Shown piece by piece: positions 12,126 through 24,791 of a stretch of 64,000 nucleotides of DNA. The position numbers were made by a program, and so were the translations under genes. Below the pieces are notes generated by a model. The model was not told the origin of the DNA and did not search any database. It saw only the letters and a list, made by a program, of their open reading frames with translations. Position 1 is the first letter of the stretch. Each line of letters starts with the position of its first letter. The stretch covers positions 11,541,854 through 11,605,853 of the forward strand of contig CM017568.1 of the NCBI GenBank assembly GCA_007844125.1. The letters are read 5' to 3'. Source of the stretch: Sinonovacula constricta. Taxonomy: Eukaryota; Mollusca; Bivalvia; Cardiida; Solecurtidae.

Positions 12126-12663
12126 AAAACATCTTAATAGTATCGTACCTGGTTTTCTTTATATAAGGTATACAATATGGGTATTTTATACCAGGCTTGA
12201 TGTGTAGGTTTATACATTTTGTCAGGCAACCATTTAAATTTAGACCGGCTATCAAAAAGGTTTCGAGTCTTTGGTATCTAGGGGATAGCAACAAAGATAC
12301 ATTATAATACAAATTCAGCCAATCACAAGAAACTTAGCAATCAAAAAGCAATGCGCCTATGCAAACATAACCGTTATGTGAAAGGGTTCCATGAAATACT
12401 TTCTAGTGTGAAAACCAAAGCTAGAACACTATTTTTGGAACTATTCTGCTGGTTTTCTTCTCGCGAAACTGTAAATACTGTGAATATTTCGAAAAAATAT
12501 AACATAAAATTACTCCGCAAATGTGAACAAAAAGAACTTTATAAGAGAACAATTTTGTATTTGTAATTTTCTCCTTGATATATTTCGGATGTATTTGAAC
12601 AAAGAAATAAACTAAAAATTATCAAAATTTTCAGAGTTTCGTGTTTGTTTGTTGTTGTTGTTG

Positions 12664-12693
12664 TTTTTTTTTTTTTGGGGGGGGGGGGGGGGG
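12664..12693. repeat. T-tract followed by 17-G tract
   Basis: A run of about 13 T is followed directly by 17 consecutive G, about 0.5 kb upstream of the gene A start codon. The paralogous flanks of B, C and D have no equivalent G run, so the tract arose or expanded in this copy. Confidence 0.9.
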
Positions 12694-13204
12694 ACGTGTT
12701 TGGGATTGGGGGTTGGGGTGGAGGAATTGCACTCTTGCAAGAGAATCTCTCACTCATGCAAACTTTAGTTTTACCGTCGACACATTTAAACTCCGATCCC
12801 GTTTTAATAAATGTTGAACTCTACAACAGAACAAACAGAACAAAGGGGTAACACATGAAGATGGTGGGGGTCATTCTGGTCATCTTGGTGGTTGTTGTGG
12901 TGGTCATTTTTGTACTGCTTCTGCTGCTGAAAATTATGTTGTTGTTGTTGTTGTTGTTGATGATGATGATGATGACGATGGGTATTAGGGGAAGATATTA
13001 TAATGATATTGATAATGATGATTATGATGATGGTGGTGTGGTGCATGATTATGATATTGACGATGGTGGTAACTAATGATGGTGCTGGTGATAATAAAAA
13101 AAAAACATAATGATGGCGATAATGTGATCTTAGCTTATAAAACATTTGAATTGTTTAAAACATACCAGTTGATAAAACCTGTCTGTCTAGGTCCTCTCTA
13201 CAAT

Positions 13205-16200
13205 ATGGATTCGTCGGTTCCGGTGCTCCAGTCGGCGCTCAAGAAACATTTGCAAGTTGCTGCAATTGACTTTGGAACTACTTTTTCCGGTTATGCTTTC
13301 TCATTCCGCAAAGAATTTGAGCAAAATCCATTGGAAGTTCATGCATTCAACTGGCAACGGTCAACCGGAAGTCTCAGCTCCCTCAAGACGCCAACTTGCA
13401 TATTGTTCAGTCCCGACAAGAAGTTCCACAGGTTTGGGTTTGAAGCCGAGGAAGAATATGCAGATAAAATGGAGGAGGATCCGACGGCAAATTGGTATTT
13501 TTTCAAGCGGTTCAAGATGTCACTTTACAACAAAGAGGTATGTTTCATGGATCTGTAGTGTTTTTTTCTACCTGAAATTCTTTTAATGTCCAAACTTCAT
13601 GAGGGGTTTGTAGCGATATACAAGAAAGGTTACATTAAATATGCCAACTTATAGCTTATGAGCTATTTCTGTCGGGAACATCCAAACGAATATCTTAGAG
13701 GAACCACCGACTTGTTGATATACTTGAACCCACTATAAATTAGAAAGTAGACGTGACGAACTAGTCGACTTTGGAGGTGAGCTTCAGCATTGTAAATATT
13801 TCTTCGTTTGGATAAATATTAATATTATTTTATTCATTTCAAATATAGTTGAAAGATCTGGTGCATTGTTAATATCTGTATATTAGGATACCATTCCCGT
13901 ACACCGTATTGAACTATTTTACAATTATATGAATGACATTCTACTTTTACCAACGTCATGTTAGGCTTAATTTAACTGGCCATTATTACGCCCTAACTGA
14001 AACTACAACGTTCTTGTAGATAATGATGATACTGTTGTAATATTAAATGTTACCGTTAGTTTGCCCAATGTCTGCCATCGTTTATTTTTGACCGACCGAA
14101 AAAGATCAATGTCAGGATGAATGTGTCTTCGTCCAATTGCAGATAGATTTTCAATCTGTGAACTTTCAGTTACACGTTCAAAAAGATTCAAAACAATACA
14201 TTGCTTTATACTCCTAATTTCTTCAGCAGTTCGGCTGGAAAAACCCCATTTTTGTCACTTAAATTACTTGTACGTACACGATAATTTAAACATCGGCTAC
14301 AAAGCTATGAATGCAGTGTAACAAAACGTGCAAGCTTTCTTTAGTTAGGCAATATCAGACTGAGCCATTTATTTTCAGGCGCTCAATCGGAAAACTCTAC
14401 TTGAAGATGTTAGAGGTCTTAAGATGCCTGCAATGACGGTGTTTTCGGAGGCAATACGATACCTCCATGATCATTTGATCAAAAATACCCCCGGTATCAT
14501 ACCAAGCGATGTTTACTGGGTGCTCACCGTGCCTGCCATCTGGGAAGATAATGCCAAGATGTTCATGAGAGAGGCTGCTGTGAATGTACGTATTTATCGA
14601 CTGAACCTATATTGCTAATAACCCCGGATTTTATGGCCAGCGATGTCTACTTGGTAGTATTTTTTACAACACCAAAAATAACAATTTGTTAAAAGCCATT
14701 ATCCCAGTGAATGATATATGGCATTAGGCTTAACCTCATCCAAAACATATATTCTATCTAAATAATCGTTTCAACGTTGTTGTTTTCTCTCTGATTGTCA
14801 TATTCATGTTGGAAACTGTGAGCACTTGAAAATTAGGGTTTCATGATTTCTCTATCAACTTCATTAATTAAATATTTTTTGTGGACATAACTAACATCTG
14901 AACTCAGCACCCACACCATCTTCTTAAAAAAGAATAATCGCAGGCCATTAATATCACATGACTGCCTGAGTTTAGAACTGCAATGCGCAGGCGCAATACA
15001 AATGATATGTAGTAGTTTTATCAACAATTATTAACACAGGCTGGGATTCCGACAGAGCATCTTTCACTCGCACTGGAGCCGGAAGTCGCTTCCCTGTTCT
15101 GCCGCCATCTGCCGTTAGCGAAATTGCACAACACCGAAGGGGACGGGTCATTCTCTTGCTTTGAGCCAGGAGTAAGGTATCTGGTGTTAGACGCCGGTGG
15201 TAAGTATCATTTATTATCTAACGATAACATATATTTTTATACCCCAATACATGTTTCTATTTGAGCTTATATATAGGTATTCAAGTTGACCAGATTAAAT
15301 ACCACCTTGACAGTATATAGTATGTATCGATTGATATTTTATATATCAGACTGAAAGGGAATATTTTAAAGTTTTACCCTTCTTTAAAGTTTGGGGAAAC
15401 TGGCATTTTTCACTTTTGTTTTTGTGACCTTTTACCACAAGAAAACCTAAGTGAGTGTTCACTGCTTTCATAGTTAAGGCTGCGCTAAACTGACTTAATA
15501 AGCGTGGTCTCCGTATATCTAAAATATTGACAGTAAGACATTAAGCCTAGCAAAACAAAGCATACATCCTTTGACGACAGGCGTTTATAAGGGAGAAAAT
15601 TGAAAAGAAATGTAGTAATCAAATACATTATATTGTGTTTGTTTCCTTTTTACCCAAGGTGGCACCATTGACATCACGGTCCACGAGACACAGACTGACG
15701 GGAATGTTCGGGAGATTTACAAGGCTAACGGTGGACCTTGGGGTGGTACATCAGTGGATAACAAATTTCAGGAGTTCCTGGTCGATTTGTTTGGACAGGA
15801 TGTCATTGATGCTGTAATGAGGTAAGTATCTGATCAGCTTCAGTCTTCTATTTAATGTTTCTCTTTTTTCTAATCGTTGTCGTTTGATGATAATAATTAC
15901 GGAAAGCTGTCTGTTGTATTTTATGTTTTACATGTCTGTTGTATTTTGTTGTTTACATTTTATTATTAATGCTAATATTTGTGTATACTTTACCTAAAAC
16001 CTGTGGTTAGCTTTTATATTCTGTAACGTAGGTATGTGTATCTATAATATACACGTATTTCTTTAAAATGTTGTGCCCCATGTACTAGTATTACAAGGTT
16101 TCCATTTTTGTGTGTTCAGACATACTCCTTAAACAACAGCCACAGTTAGTTCGTGAACTGTAGATTCCCTTTCATACTCTTCCCACAATATGCCTGAGAA

Positions 16201-17351
16201 TAATACATATACTTTTGTCTATTTTTATTTCACAGAACCAATCAAGACAGATACCTCGAGCTATTCCAAGAGTTTGAAATCAAGAAGAGAACCTTTGATT
16301 ATGACAAAGACCAAGTGACCTTTACCCTCCCAGCAGTTTTCTTTGACACTTTCAAGGAAAAGAAAAACACGGACTTTACGTAAGTTACTTCGACTTCTGT
16401 TTTTAAGACTTTAGATAAAATAAGTTGTTCGACACAAGTTGGATCAACGATTTGAACTGTAGGACTTGTATCAACGTTCTTTGGTCTAAATAAAGCCACA
16501 CGAGGTCGTTTAGATGGTATAAACTGACCTTATTCCTTGTTAGTTTTTTAAAAGTCACATTTAAATTTTACCAAACACTTTAATATACTTTCTTTTCTAG
16601 AAATGATCTCGTCAAGGAAAGCTTGCATCCATATGTCAAACTAACAGGTAATAAGATTCGGGCAAAACCGAAGGTGGTTCGAGATTTCTTCGAACCCACA
16701 TGCCAGCATATTGTTGGGCATCTACAAGACATTCTGAAAATGGAAGCAACCAAAGATACCACTGCCATTCTGATGGTCGGTGGGTTTTCTGAATCAAAAA
16801 TCTTACAGAACGTAATAAGGGAGGAATTTTCACACATGCGCATTATCATACCCGAAGATGCCGGGCTTGCGGTTGTCAAGGGGGCGGTTATTTTCGGTCA
16901 CAACCCCTGCGCCATCACATCTCGAATTGCCAGGAGAACATACGGAGTCAGTACGTACAAAACGTTTGATCCCAAGATTCATCCATTTGATAGAAGGAAA
17001 GTAGTGTCTGGCGTTGCCAAATGTCGCCATTGCTTTGACAAACACGTAGAAATTGGACAGGTGGTTGAAGTTGGCCAAGGATTTGAGACAAAGACCTATT
17101 ATCCTCTGTACAAATCACAAACGAAGGTGACTTTTAAGGTCTATACATCGCTCGAGAAGAATCCTGTATTGGCAGATGCTCCACCGTGCTCGTTTCTCGG
17201 CAAGATTAATGTTGACCTGTCAACAATTCCTAAAAATGACGATAAAAGTATGACTGTAAAGATGATATACGGCGAACCTGAGCTCCGCGTACACGTAAGG
17301 GTGACAAAGACCGGCCAACGGTTAAACGCCAACTTTGACTTTTTGGGATAG
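13205..17351 (+). CDS. HSPA12: HSPA12-like Hsp70-family protein, gene A (6 exons)
   Basis: Exons: 13205-13537, 14379-14585, 15040-15199, 15659-15821, 16236-16379 and 16601-17351. All introns are GT-AG and phases agree, giving 585 residues. Hsp70-type nucleotide-binding motifs are visible: phosphate-1 loop IDFGTTFSGY at residues 21-30, ALEPE at 191-195, phosphate-2 loop LDAGGGTIDIT at about 230-240, and the adenosine-site motif LMVGGFS at 393-399. The family has an ATPase fold with an atypical, short substrate-binding end. There is no signal peptide, membrane segment or EEVD tail, so a cytosolic protein is expected. Its biological role in molluscs is not settled, although HSPA12 expansions in bivalves are usually linked to stress and immune responses. 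The start MDSSVPV is chosen because the MDxSVPV start is shared by all four paralogs. The frame is open upstream to 13076. An AATAAA signal lies at about 17780. Confidence 0.9.
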
Positions 17352-19447
17352 ATTGTCTGCATGTCTTGTTTTGAGTAATGGTGCTAATTGCAAAACAACC
17401 TTTTTAACGCTTCAAATCCATTAATAACTAAAATACTTAATCATGTAATTCTATTGTTATTGTAGAACATGCAATTAGAGAATACACATATCATATTCAT
17501 TTAAGGGGGAAATTTTCTCTGTGCATTGGCTGCATGCCTTGTCGAAACGTCACCAAATAATAAGAAATAGTGTTATTTTTTAACAATTGTAATATTTGGA
17601 CCATACAGTACAAGAATTACTCGTAATGTTTATTAAATTATGTTTTGTCATACTTGTGCAATGTGCAATTTATTACATTTTGTAATTCCATCTTGTATTT
17701 CTTTCATTTCTTGATAGTTTTTTGTGTGTCTGTACCATTTGTTTTTGTTTGTTTAAAGGGTACTGTCCATAGTGGGCTAAATAAATAAATGTTGTTGGTA
17801 ACTTGATCTGGTGATTAAGAATTATCAATGGCCGCTCTTGTGTTGACCAAACCATTAAACTAAAACAATACATGTAAACTTATTTTTAATCCTTTAAGAA
17901 CAATGAAACTTATTAATCGTGACAAAATTTATAGTATAATACACGTAAGAGACCATTTCGTATAAAATATGAATGATTCATATTTATTATTCTTTTTTAT
18001 ATAATTAACTTTTGTGGTTATAAATAAAATACACATACATTTGCGAGCAGTTCTTCTTCTTTTTATAAAGAGCATTATTGTAAGGTTATTTTTAATAAAA
18101 TCGCTAAAAAACCCTTCTTGGGCGGTGTACACAGTTAGCGATTAATGGTACGCAAATAATATTCCTGTTAATTTGTCCGTGATAAATCAACAGCGCAACG
18201 CATTGGAAAGCAGGCAAGTATACAGCTCCAAAACAACCATCGCTTCTAAATATAGATTGTACATTGGGATAAAAGCTACAACACAGTTACTAACAACTGA
18301 TTAAGGTAACTGTTATATTTTACTTACAATACGTTCCATATGACTGTATGTTAACTAAAATTATTTCCATAATAACTGCCCGTTAGTGCTACAGGTCCAG
18401 AACAAAATACACTGAGTTAAAAATTAATTCAATATTATTACTCGGTACACCAACTATAGTAAACGGCTTTGCGACAAGTGTTGTGATCTATTTCGTTAAC
18501 ACTTCACTCCTGTGATCTGATTCTAAATCCCGATTGCACACCTGTAATAGAGCCACATGGGCTCGCGGGATATTGCAAATATATCGGCCTAGTATAAAAT
18601 GCATAGCCAACGAAACGTTCGTTTTAATAAGATTTTTCTCCCTGTGTTTGCGCATTTAGTCACAGAGTTATATCCATGCGAGGCGCAGTTCGTACACAAA
18701 ACCCCATTTAATGTATATCTGCATTGCACAATGCAATCACATGAACGTCTAGTTTAAAGAGATAACACTAATATCGTTATGCAGGTAACAGTTGAAATAC
18801 AAAGGTGTGGCTACTATGAACTGAATGGTTTATGAAACAAGAAATAGTTATTTCCTTTGGTACAAAGAAAAGTGATGATCAAATGGAAAATCCTGTTTTA
18901 CGAGTTGGTTAGAGGTGGTGAAAATGACAAGCTTGCTTTAGATATTATATAATATTTTATTAGACAGTTTTATCCAAATTTGATATGTCTTTTCTACATT
19001 ATCAAATGATATCGGAATGGACAGTTGTGTCGTTTGTGGAATCAAAAATAAATGCGAAATAAATATACTATCAATTACATCGTCAGCTAGTACAAAACAA
19101 ACGTCGAATTTACATAGCTCCACATACACCAAACTTGATAAGGATGACAGCGATAGTGATGATGATGGGGATTAGGAATAGATGAAAGATTTTATTTTAA
19201 ATTGAAACTTAAAATAATATTATCTCCCACTGAAACACACTATTTTGCAAATACATGTAAGAAAATAAAAGAATTCAATTTCAAGTTTTACTTTTCCTGG
19301 CTGTATAACTGTTTGACTAGAATAGCTTACCTTAACTGTTCTATTGGGTGAAGGTGTTTCTCTAAAAACAGAAAAAAAAACAGTAGTTGTAACTAATAGA
19401 AACTAGCTGTATCTTCAGTACTGTAGAAAGTCCGTGCACCATACTGT
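17352..19447. other. 3' flank of gene A, no gene seen
   Basis: AT-rich DNA. The part at about 17500-17960 matches, in inverted orientation, the 3' flanks of genes B, C and D (for example 23930-24010 and 44150-44700), so the inverted unit includes 3' flanking sequence. From about 18100 to 19440 nothing recognisable was found. Confidence 0.6.
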
Positions 19448-20415
19448 TATTTGTCAACCGGAAGCCCCACCGACCCCACATTTGCATTTGTATCACAAAA
19501 GTTTCATAGCTTCGGTTTTTGAGAAGCCGAACAAGAATATGCAGAAAACATAAGGGAGGATAGTCCGGCCGACTGGAGCTTTTTCAAGCAGTTCAAAATG
19601 TCACTTTACAACAAAGCGTTATGCTTTAACATATCTGTGATTCTGCTTTTAGAGATTTGTTCGCCAGGTTCAAATGTTTATTTCGTAAAACTGTTCAGAC
19701 TTAAGTTTGTCGTGTTGGTAACGTCCTTCTAGTAATGATATTTTCGATCAACCTTTTTTAAACGCTTAACTGAAAGACTCTGCAGGACGATGTAAGTGGC
19801 ACAAGTAGTACTAAAATGTCTGCAATGAAGAAGATATTTGGAGACCATACGATGTTTCCATGGTATCACCGGTATTACAACCAGTGATCTCTACTGGATG
19901 CTCACCGTGCCTGCCACATGGGAAGATAATGCTTAACTGTGTATGAGTTAGGCCGCTGTGGGTGTAAGTGTCATTCGAATGTTTATTACAGCGAATGATG
20001 TCTACTGGATGCTCACCGTGCCTGCCACATGGGAAGATAATGCTAAACTGTGTATGAGTTAGGCCGCTGTGGGTGTAAGTGTCATTCGAATGTTTATTAC
20101 AGCGAATGATGTCTACTGGATGCTCACCGTGCCTGCCACGTGGGAAGATAATGCTTAACTGTGTATGAGTTAGGCCGCTGTGGGTGTAAGTGTCATTCGA
20201 ATGTTTATTACAGCGAATGATGTCTACTGGATGCTCACCGTGCCTGCCACGTGGGAAGATAATGCTTAACTGTGTATGAGTTAGGCCGCTGTGGGTGTAA
20301 GTGTCATTCGAATGTTTATTACAGCGAATGATGTCTACTGGATGCTCACCGTGCCTGCCACATGGGAAGATAATGTTAAGCTGTTCATGAAAGAGGTCGC
20401 TATGGATGTAAGTAT
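19448..20415 (+). pseudogene. HSPA12 relic: 3' part of exon 1 plus exon 2 in tandem
   Basis: 19448-19618 matches the last half of HSPA12 exon 1 (ends in codons for FKMSLYNK in gene A; here the frame has a TGA and the donor is lost). After an intron-like stretch, 19762-19970 resembles exon 2, and the part coding for WMLTVPATWEDN is then repeated in tandem to 20415. Most copies carry in-frame stops (TAA after GATAATGCT, and TAG). The last copy (about 20335-20409) is stop-free and ends at a GTAAGT donor. No exons 3-6 follow, so this is a dead partial gene on the same strand as gene A. Confidence 0.8.
19891..20409 (+). repeat. 111-bp tandem array derived from HSPA12 exon 2
   Basis: The motif ctactggatgctcaccgtg starts at 19891, 20002, 20113, 20224 and 20335, an exact 111-bp period. 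Each of the first four units holds the end of exon 2, its donor (gtgtaagtg), about 28 bp of shrunken intron, a 3'-splice-like tttattacag, and the next exon piece. Because 111 is divisible by three, the opposite strand shows a long repetitive frame that is not a gene. Confidence 0.9.
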
Positions 20416-21063
20416 TGTAATGTAATATTACCATATTTATTAGTTTTCAAGTAAATTGTAATGTAAAATTACCATATTAATTAGTTGTCAAGTAAATAAT
20501 AAATTTGTTAGTAGTTTTCAGTTGAATAATAATTGGTTAGTTGAACAATAATTGTTTAGTCAGACATCTCGTCGTTTACATAAGCTAGGCGCATAAAGTA
20601 AATTTTGAGTAGGATGAAGAATGACATATTAATAATCAAAACAAGGAAATATGCTACGACTAACGGCGAAACTAAGACAAGCTACAGTAATGACGCATAC
20701 GTCAAAACATAAGAAGAAATCATGTGACACAGCGCTGGCCAGAATACACGATTAACAATACAAATACTACTTTTAGCTTTTATTAATGCTGATATCAGAA
20801 ATAATTGGCGTAAGCGGCGCAATTTGCAAAGGAGATGCTCATTTAGCGTAGAGTATATATTTTTGGGTCGCGGGGCGAAATGGTAGTGTGGATATGGACG
20901 AGACCGAGAGAGGTACTTACGCTAAACTACTGTTAAATTTATATGTAGGAAGTAGTAATAAAATTGTGCTCAGAACAATTTGTCGTTTTCTACTCGAGCC
21001 CCGTTACGCCAAAGTATCATTCGAATGTGACATAAATTGCCCACATCCCTTGAATCACAACTA
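20416..21063. other. intergenic, nothing recognised
   Basis: AT-rich sequence with no supported gene. It separates the tandem exon array from further single relics of the same exon. Confidence 0.4.
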
Positions 21064-21130
21064 GCGATGTCTACTGTTTGCTTATTGTGCCTGTCATCTT
21101 GAAAGATATTTAAAGAAGTGGTTACACTAA
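21064..21130 (+). pseudogene. decayed fragment of HSPA12 exon 2
   Basis: The stretch gcgatgtctactgtttgct and then gtgcctgtcatcttgaaag matches the exon 2 core (gatgtctactgggtgctcacc, gtgcctgccatctgggaag) with many substitutions and a lost frame. Short and ancient-looking. Confidence 0.55.
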
Positions 21131-21499
21131 ATACTGCCTTGTAGGATGTGACGGGAAGTACAAATGGGCGTTTGGGAGCTGCCGAGTGGCAAATTGACAG
21201 TATGTGTTTTCAATGAGGAGAACCTTTCTTCTAACATGTACGTTACTTGTCGAGTTTTGGGATCTTTCTGATAGACAATAAAAAGCTTTTTTTCATATAT
21301 GTATGGTTTTATGGGTCAGATATTCCTGGATTGTTGTGCAATTTGCTGCCGACGTTTCGCGTTTTTATTTACGAATGAAAATCAAACTTATTTTGTGGCG
21401 TCGAAAAGATGTTCACGAAAATAAATTCAGTGACTGTAAGTATTATTTGACCGTGACTTAGATAGTCCATACAACCGGCATTATTGCCAGAAATATATA

Positions 21500-21561
21500 T
21501 ACTTGGTACTCACTATGTCCGCCATCTGGAAAGGTATTGCAAAGACGCCCTTAAGGGAGAA
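21500..21561 (+). pseudogene. second decayed fragment of HSPA12 exon 2
   Basis: tacttggtactcactatgtc followed by cgccatctggaaaggtatt and cttaagggaga parallels the exon 2 end (tactgggtgctcaccgtgc, gccatctgggaagataat, ttcatgagagag). No open frame. Confidence 0.5.
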
Positions 21562-21565
21562 TATA

Positions 21566-22250
21566 GTTAATTTTAGTTGAGTGATAACTGAGCAAATCGA
21601 CGTTTTTCATAAACACCTACGTGTAACAAAGGATATATCGCTGTTATTATTAAATCATGGTTTAGAATGTACATTCGAAAGTACGAGAGGAGTACGATAT
21701 AGTTATAATATATGCATAAAGGTTACCATAAGTAGTAAAGAGCAGCACTGGGAAAATGTTTCAGTTTTTGCATCTCGTTTTTAAAATCCTTCCCACTGAG
21801 CTCTTCTGCATACGACTGTGTTCACTATTATTTCGTAGACTGATGGGTCATTGGTGATGGATCGATTTTGCATCACAAATAAATTGTGATATACGCAAAT
21901 CTTTACTTCCGACCGACCGCCGATATAGCACGTGATTTTATTGCATGTAATCTTTGTTGTCATTTAACTCATCCTTTAAGCATTGTTGCGTGAATTTCCT
22001 TTGATGGACATTGGACTTTGGTTCTTCAATTCCATCTTCACATGAACTGGATGCTACAACCATTTAACTTTCTGAATCATGAACAAACATGACCAGAGAA
22101 AAATAATTTTATTTATAGTCAACCATTTTTGTGTAGTTCAAATTGAAATAATACTATATTCTTTTCTAAGCACTATGTGGACATTATTTTTCAATGACGT
22201 CACTAATTTCGTCATAACTTATAGAAAATATCAGCGCTTGGACATTTTGT
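21566..22250. other. copy of unit-D distal 3' flank
   Basis: 21575-21955 aligns directly with 43383-43765 (shared cgtttttcataaac, taccataagtagtaaagagc, gaccgaccgccgatatag). It therefore marks the outer end of the duplicated HSPA12 unit. 21960-22250 has no partner there and no gene was seen. Confidence 0.65.
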
Positions 22251-22258
22251 ATTAAAAT

Positions 22259-23234
22259 TAGGGATGTCAAAGGATACTATATTTGGTATCCGGATATCCG
22301 TCGAACGATCCTAACGGATATCCGGATATCCGGATATAAATCTTAGTTAATTCTGATGTTGCAGTCGGATGTGTGGGGGTTACTAACGTTTCCATTGACA
22401 TAATTAAATCGTCATTTTAATGGAAATAATTAAATCAAAAGTTCCATAGGCATAGGCACTTCATCATTTTAATAATTAATGAAATACGAACAATAAAACA
22501 CGCTTAGTCATTTTAATTCACAATAAAATAAATACACAAAACATATATATGATAAAAGAAAACATGCGTACATGCGTCACATCAACTTGCAGATCACCGT
22601 GATCGAATGAAAACATAATAAATTTATCAATTCATGTATACAATCCAAACGGATCTAATTAAACATGAGTAACTGATCTTTGCCGACAAACCTGTTAATT
22701 GTCTACATAATTGTAGCTCTATCTCTTCTTAATAAAGCCGAACTAACAAAATTAAAGATAATAATCCCTAATCAAAAAGAATAAATAAGCAATAGCCTTA
22801 AACAATGGCTGTTAATTGGCAAATTATTATACATAAGCTTTAGCACATTTCTAAAACTGTGAAGTTCATTAAGAAAATTAAAGATAGTATTCGCTAAACA
22901 AAATGGATCAGTAGAAGCTTCAAACGTTGGCGGCTAATTAGCATGTTATATACATACCACCATGCTTTAGCACATTTCTAAAACTGTGAAGCCAAATATA
23001 CAATACTGCGTGTCACCACCTGTCACCACCTGTCACCACCTGTTGATAATCCGTTACACCTGCGTATGTGTGAATGCAAACTGACACGACAGCAGAAAGA
23101 TAACTAAGCAAAATGGCCAAAACATTTAATTAAATGTTTAAAATATTTCATTTTTAAGCGAATATCCGGATACCAAAGTCGATTCGGATATCCGACGATT
23201 CGGACGGATATCCGGATATCCGTTGACATCCCTA
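22259..23234. mobile_element. nonautonomous hAT-like element (MITE)
   Basis: Terminal inverted repeats tagggatgtcaa and ttgacatcccta, subterminal copies of ggatatccggatatcc, and an 8-bp target duplication attaaaat at 22251-22258 and 23235-23242. Length is 976 bp with no transposase frame. Inside are two related stretches ending in agcacatttctaaaactgtg and a short tcaccacctg triplication at about 23011-23040. The 8-bp duplication and the termini fit the hAT superfamily. The matching place in unit D (around 43765) lacks it. Confidence 0.85.
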
Positions 23235-23242
23235 ATTAAAAT

Positions 23243-24791
23243 AGATCGTTTTTCTTTTCATTGCTTGCATTTTAGAAACTCGTCAGTAAGTGCGAGGTTA
23301 GAGCTCTGTAAAACCGGTCTAAGCACCCCAGTCGGTCCATATTGCCGATTGACCGTTCCAAGGCGGTAACTGTCGGGTTTGCTTTTTTCGTTAAATGACT
23401 CATCACAAATTTGTTCTTACTTTTCGCTTGGCTTGCATGTAAAATACCTTTGTTCTGTGCCTTTTCGGAGTTTGGCATATGTTGCAATGCTCATAGGACT
23501 TGATCATATATTCTTATTATTAAATAACCTCCTTGAGAAAATGCACATTATAAAGAAGCACGCATACCCTGAAATGCCTGCACTTCATGTTTGTAGAAAA
23601 ATTATTTGCCATATCGGCAAATCCGCCGTGTGCTTTGTTATGTCAAATGAAACTATGTTCCCATAGTGTGTTTTATTAAGTTTTTTATTCTACTTTAGTA
23701 CCAGACAATATGAAGAGCTATACAATATATACGTTTTTTTTTTATTCACAACCACAGAAGTTAATTGCATAAATATAAGAATAGTAAGTAAGAAGCATTT
23801 ATAATGTATACGACATTATTTCTTACGAGTATGCATACTATAAATTTCGCCACAATCAATAAGTTGCATCGGTCTCATATTATTAAAAGAGTTCAGTTTA
23901 CACGTATTGTTACAGATTAATGGTTTGTCTAGACAAGGGCGGGAATTGATATTTCTTTATCACCATATTAAATTACCAACAGCATCTATTTCTTTCACAT
24001 ATTTTTTTTCCACAAAAGGTGTACAGATAAATAGTATGTGCTATGCTTATATTGTTAAAGACAATAAGAAAAACAATTACACGCAAAATGGGAATATTAC
24101 CAGAAAAGCAAACGAAAAATGATCAATATCCGTATAACTCATGAACATAAAAGCCTGTCATAATGCCAATCATTGCTATCTTTCTAATCATCCTCCCTAT
24201 AACAATAATGTATGATATAACACAGACATTCGTTTCTGTGTGCCTTTATAAAGTTAAGAAAGAAACATCGTCATTGATACTGTGTGAAAAATACATTCAA
24301 ATATATGTAAAGACACACGAATTCACACTTTTTTAAATAAACATATAAAATAGTTGTTAAAGTTAAATATGTATAATCACTGTAATACAACATAACCTTT
24401 TTTATTTCAATTACATCCAGGAGATACAAAGCACAAATACATAACTTTTATAGTTAACAAGCTTGACACTTCATAACAATCATGGATGTTTATGCGTTTG
24501 TCCATTTTATGTATGGGTAAGACAACTAGTAAGACTATTACAAATTTTATAACCATTGAATGGACGCTATCAATGACGTTTTATTAGATAGTTTTGTAAG
24601 ATTCAGCCAATCCATATTGAAAAAAAACCCACTCTTGAATACATATGATATAAGGAAACTCTGTTTGAATGCTCTTCAATAACAATAACTGTACCTGATA
24701 ATTCATTTATAAGTCTCTTATGGATTTGAAGCGTTAAGACAACGTTGAGTTGCACTTAGCAGCAATACCCAAAACAAGATATGCGGACAAT
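23243..24791. other. 3' flank of gene B
   Basis: From about 23522 to 24790 the sequence is a direct copy of the gene C 3' flank at 34811-36035, with more diverged similarity to D at 43767-44700. No gene was supported in it. 23243-23520 is unmatched. Confidence 0.65.

Larger units (their letters stand above)
1..12393. repeat. large imperfect inverted repeat (palindrome)
   Basis: The left arm (about 1-3330) is the reverse complement of the right arm (about 7600-12393). Matching blocks are 1-1975 with 10255-12393, 2340-2760 with 8215-8660, and 2790-3320 with 7610-8200. Example: the opening bases ccctttcacatgacgg reappear inverted near 12375-12390. The spacer (3330-7600) holds a CAG-rich minisatellite. 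The right arm is longer because its minisatellite is duplicated and a SINE has inserted. The outer parts of both arms resemble the 5' flanks of HSPA12 genes B, C and D, so the palindrome probably arose by head-to-head duplication of an HSPA12 promoter region. The left arm may continue beyond the window. No convincing gene was seen inside it. Confidence 0.85.

Noticed and set aside
19811..20434. 207-residue minus-strand frame with 37-residue repeats
   Set aside because: It is the antisense of the 111-bp exon-2-derived array. The repeat period is divisible by three, and the sense strand explains the sequence.
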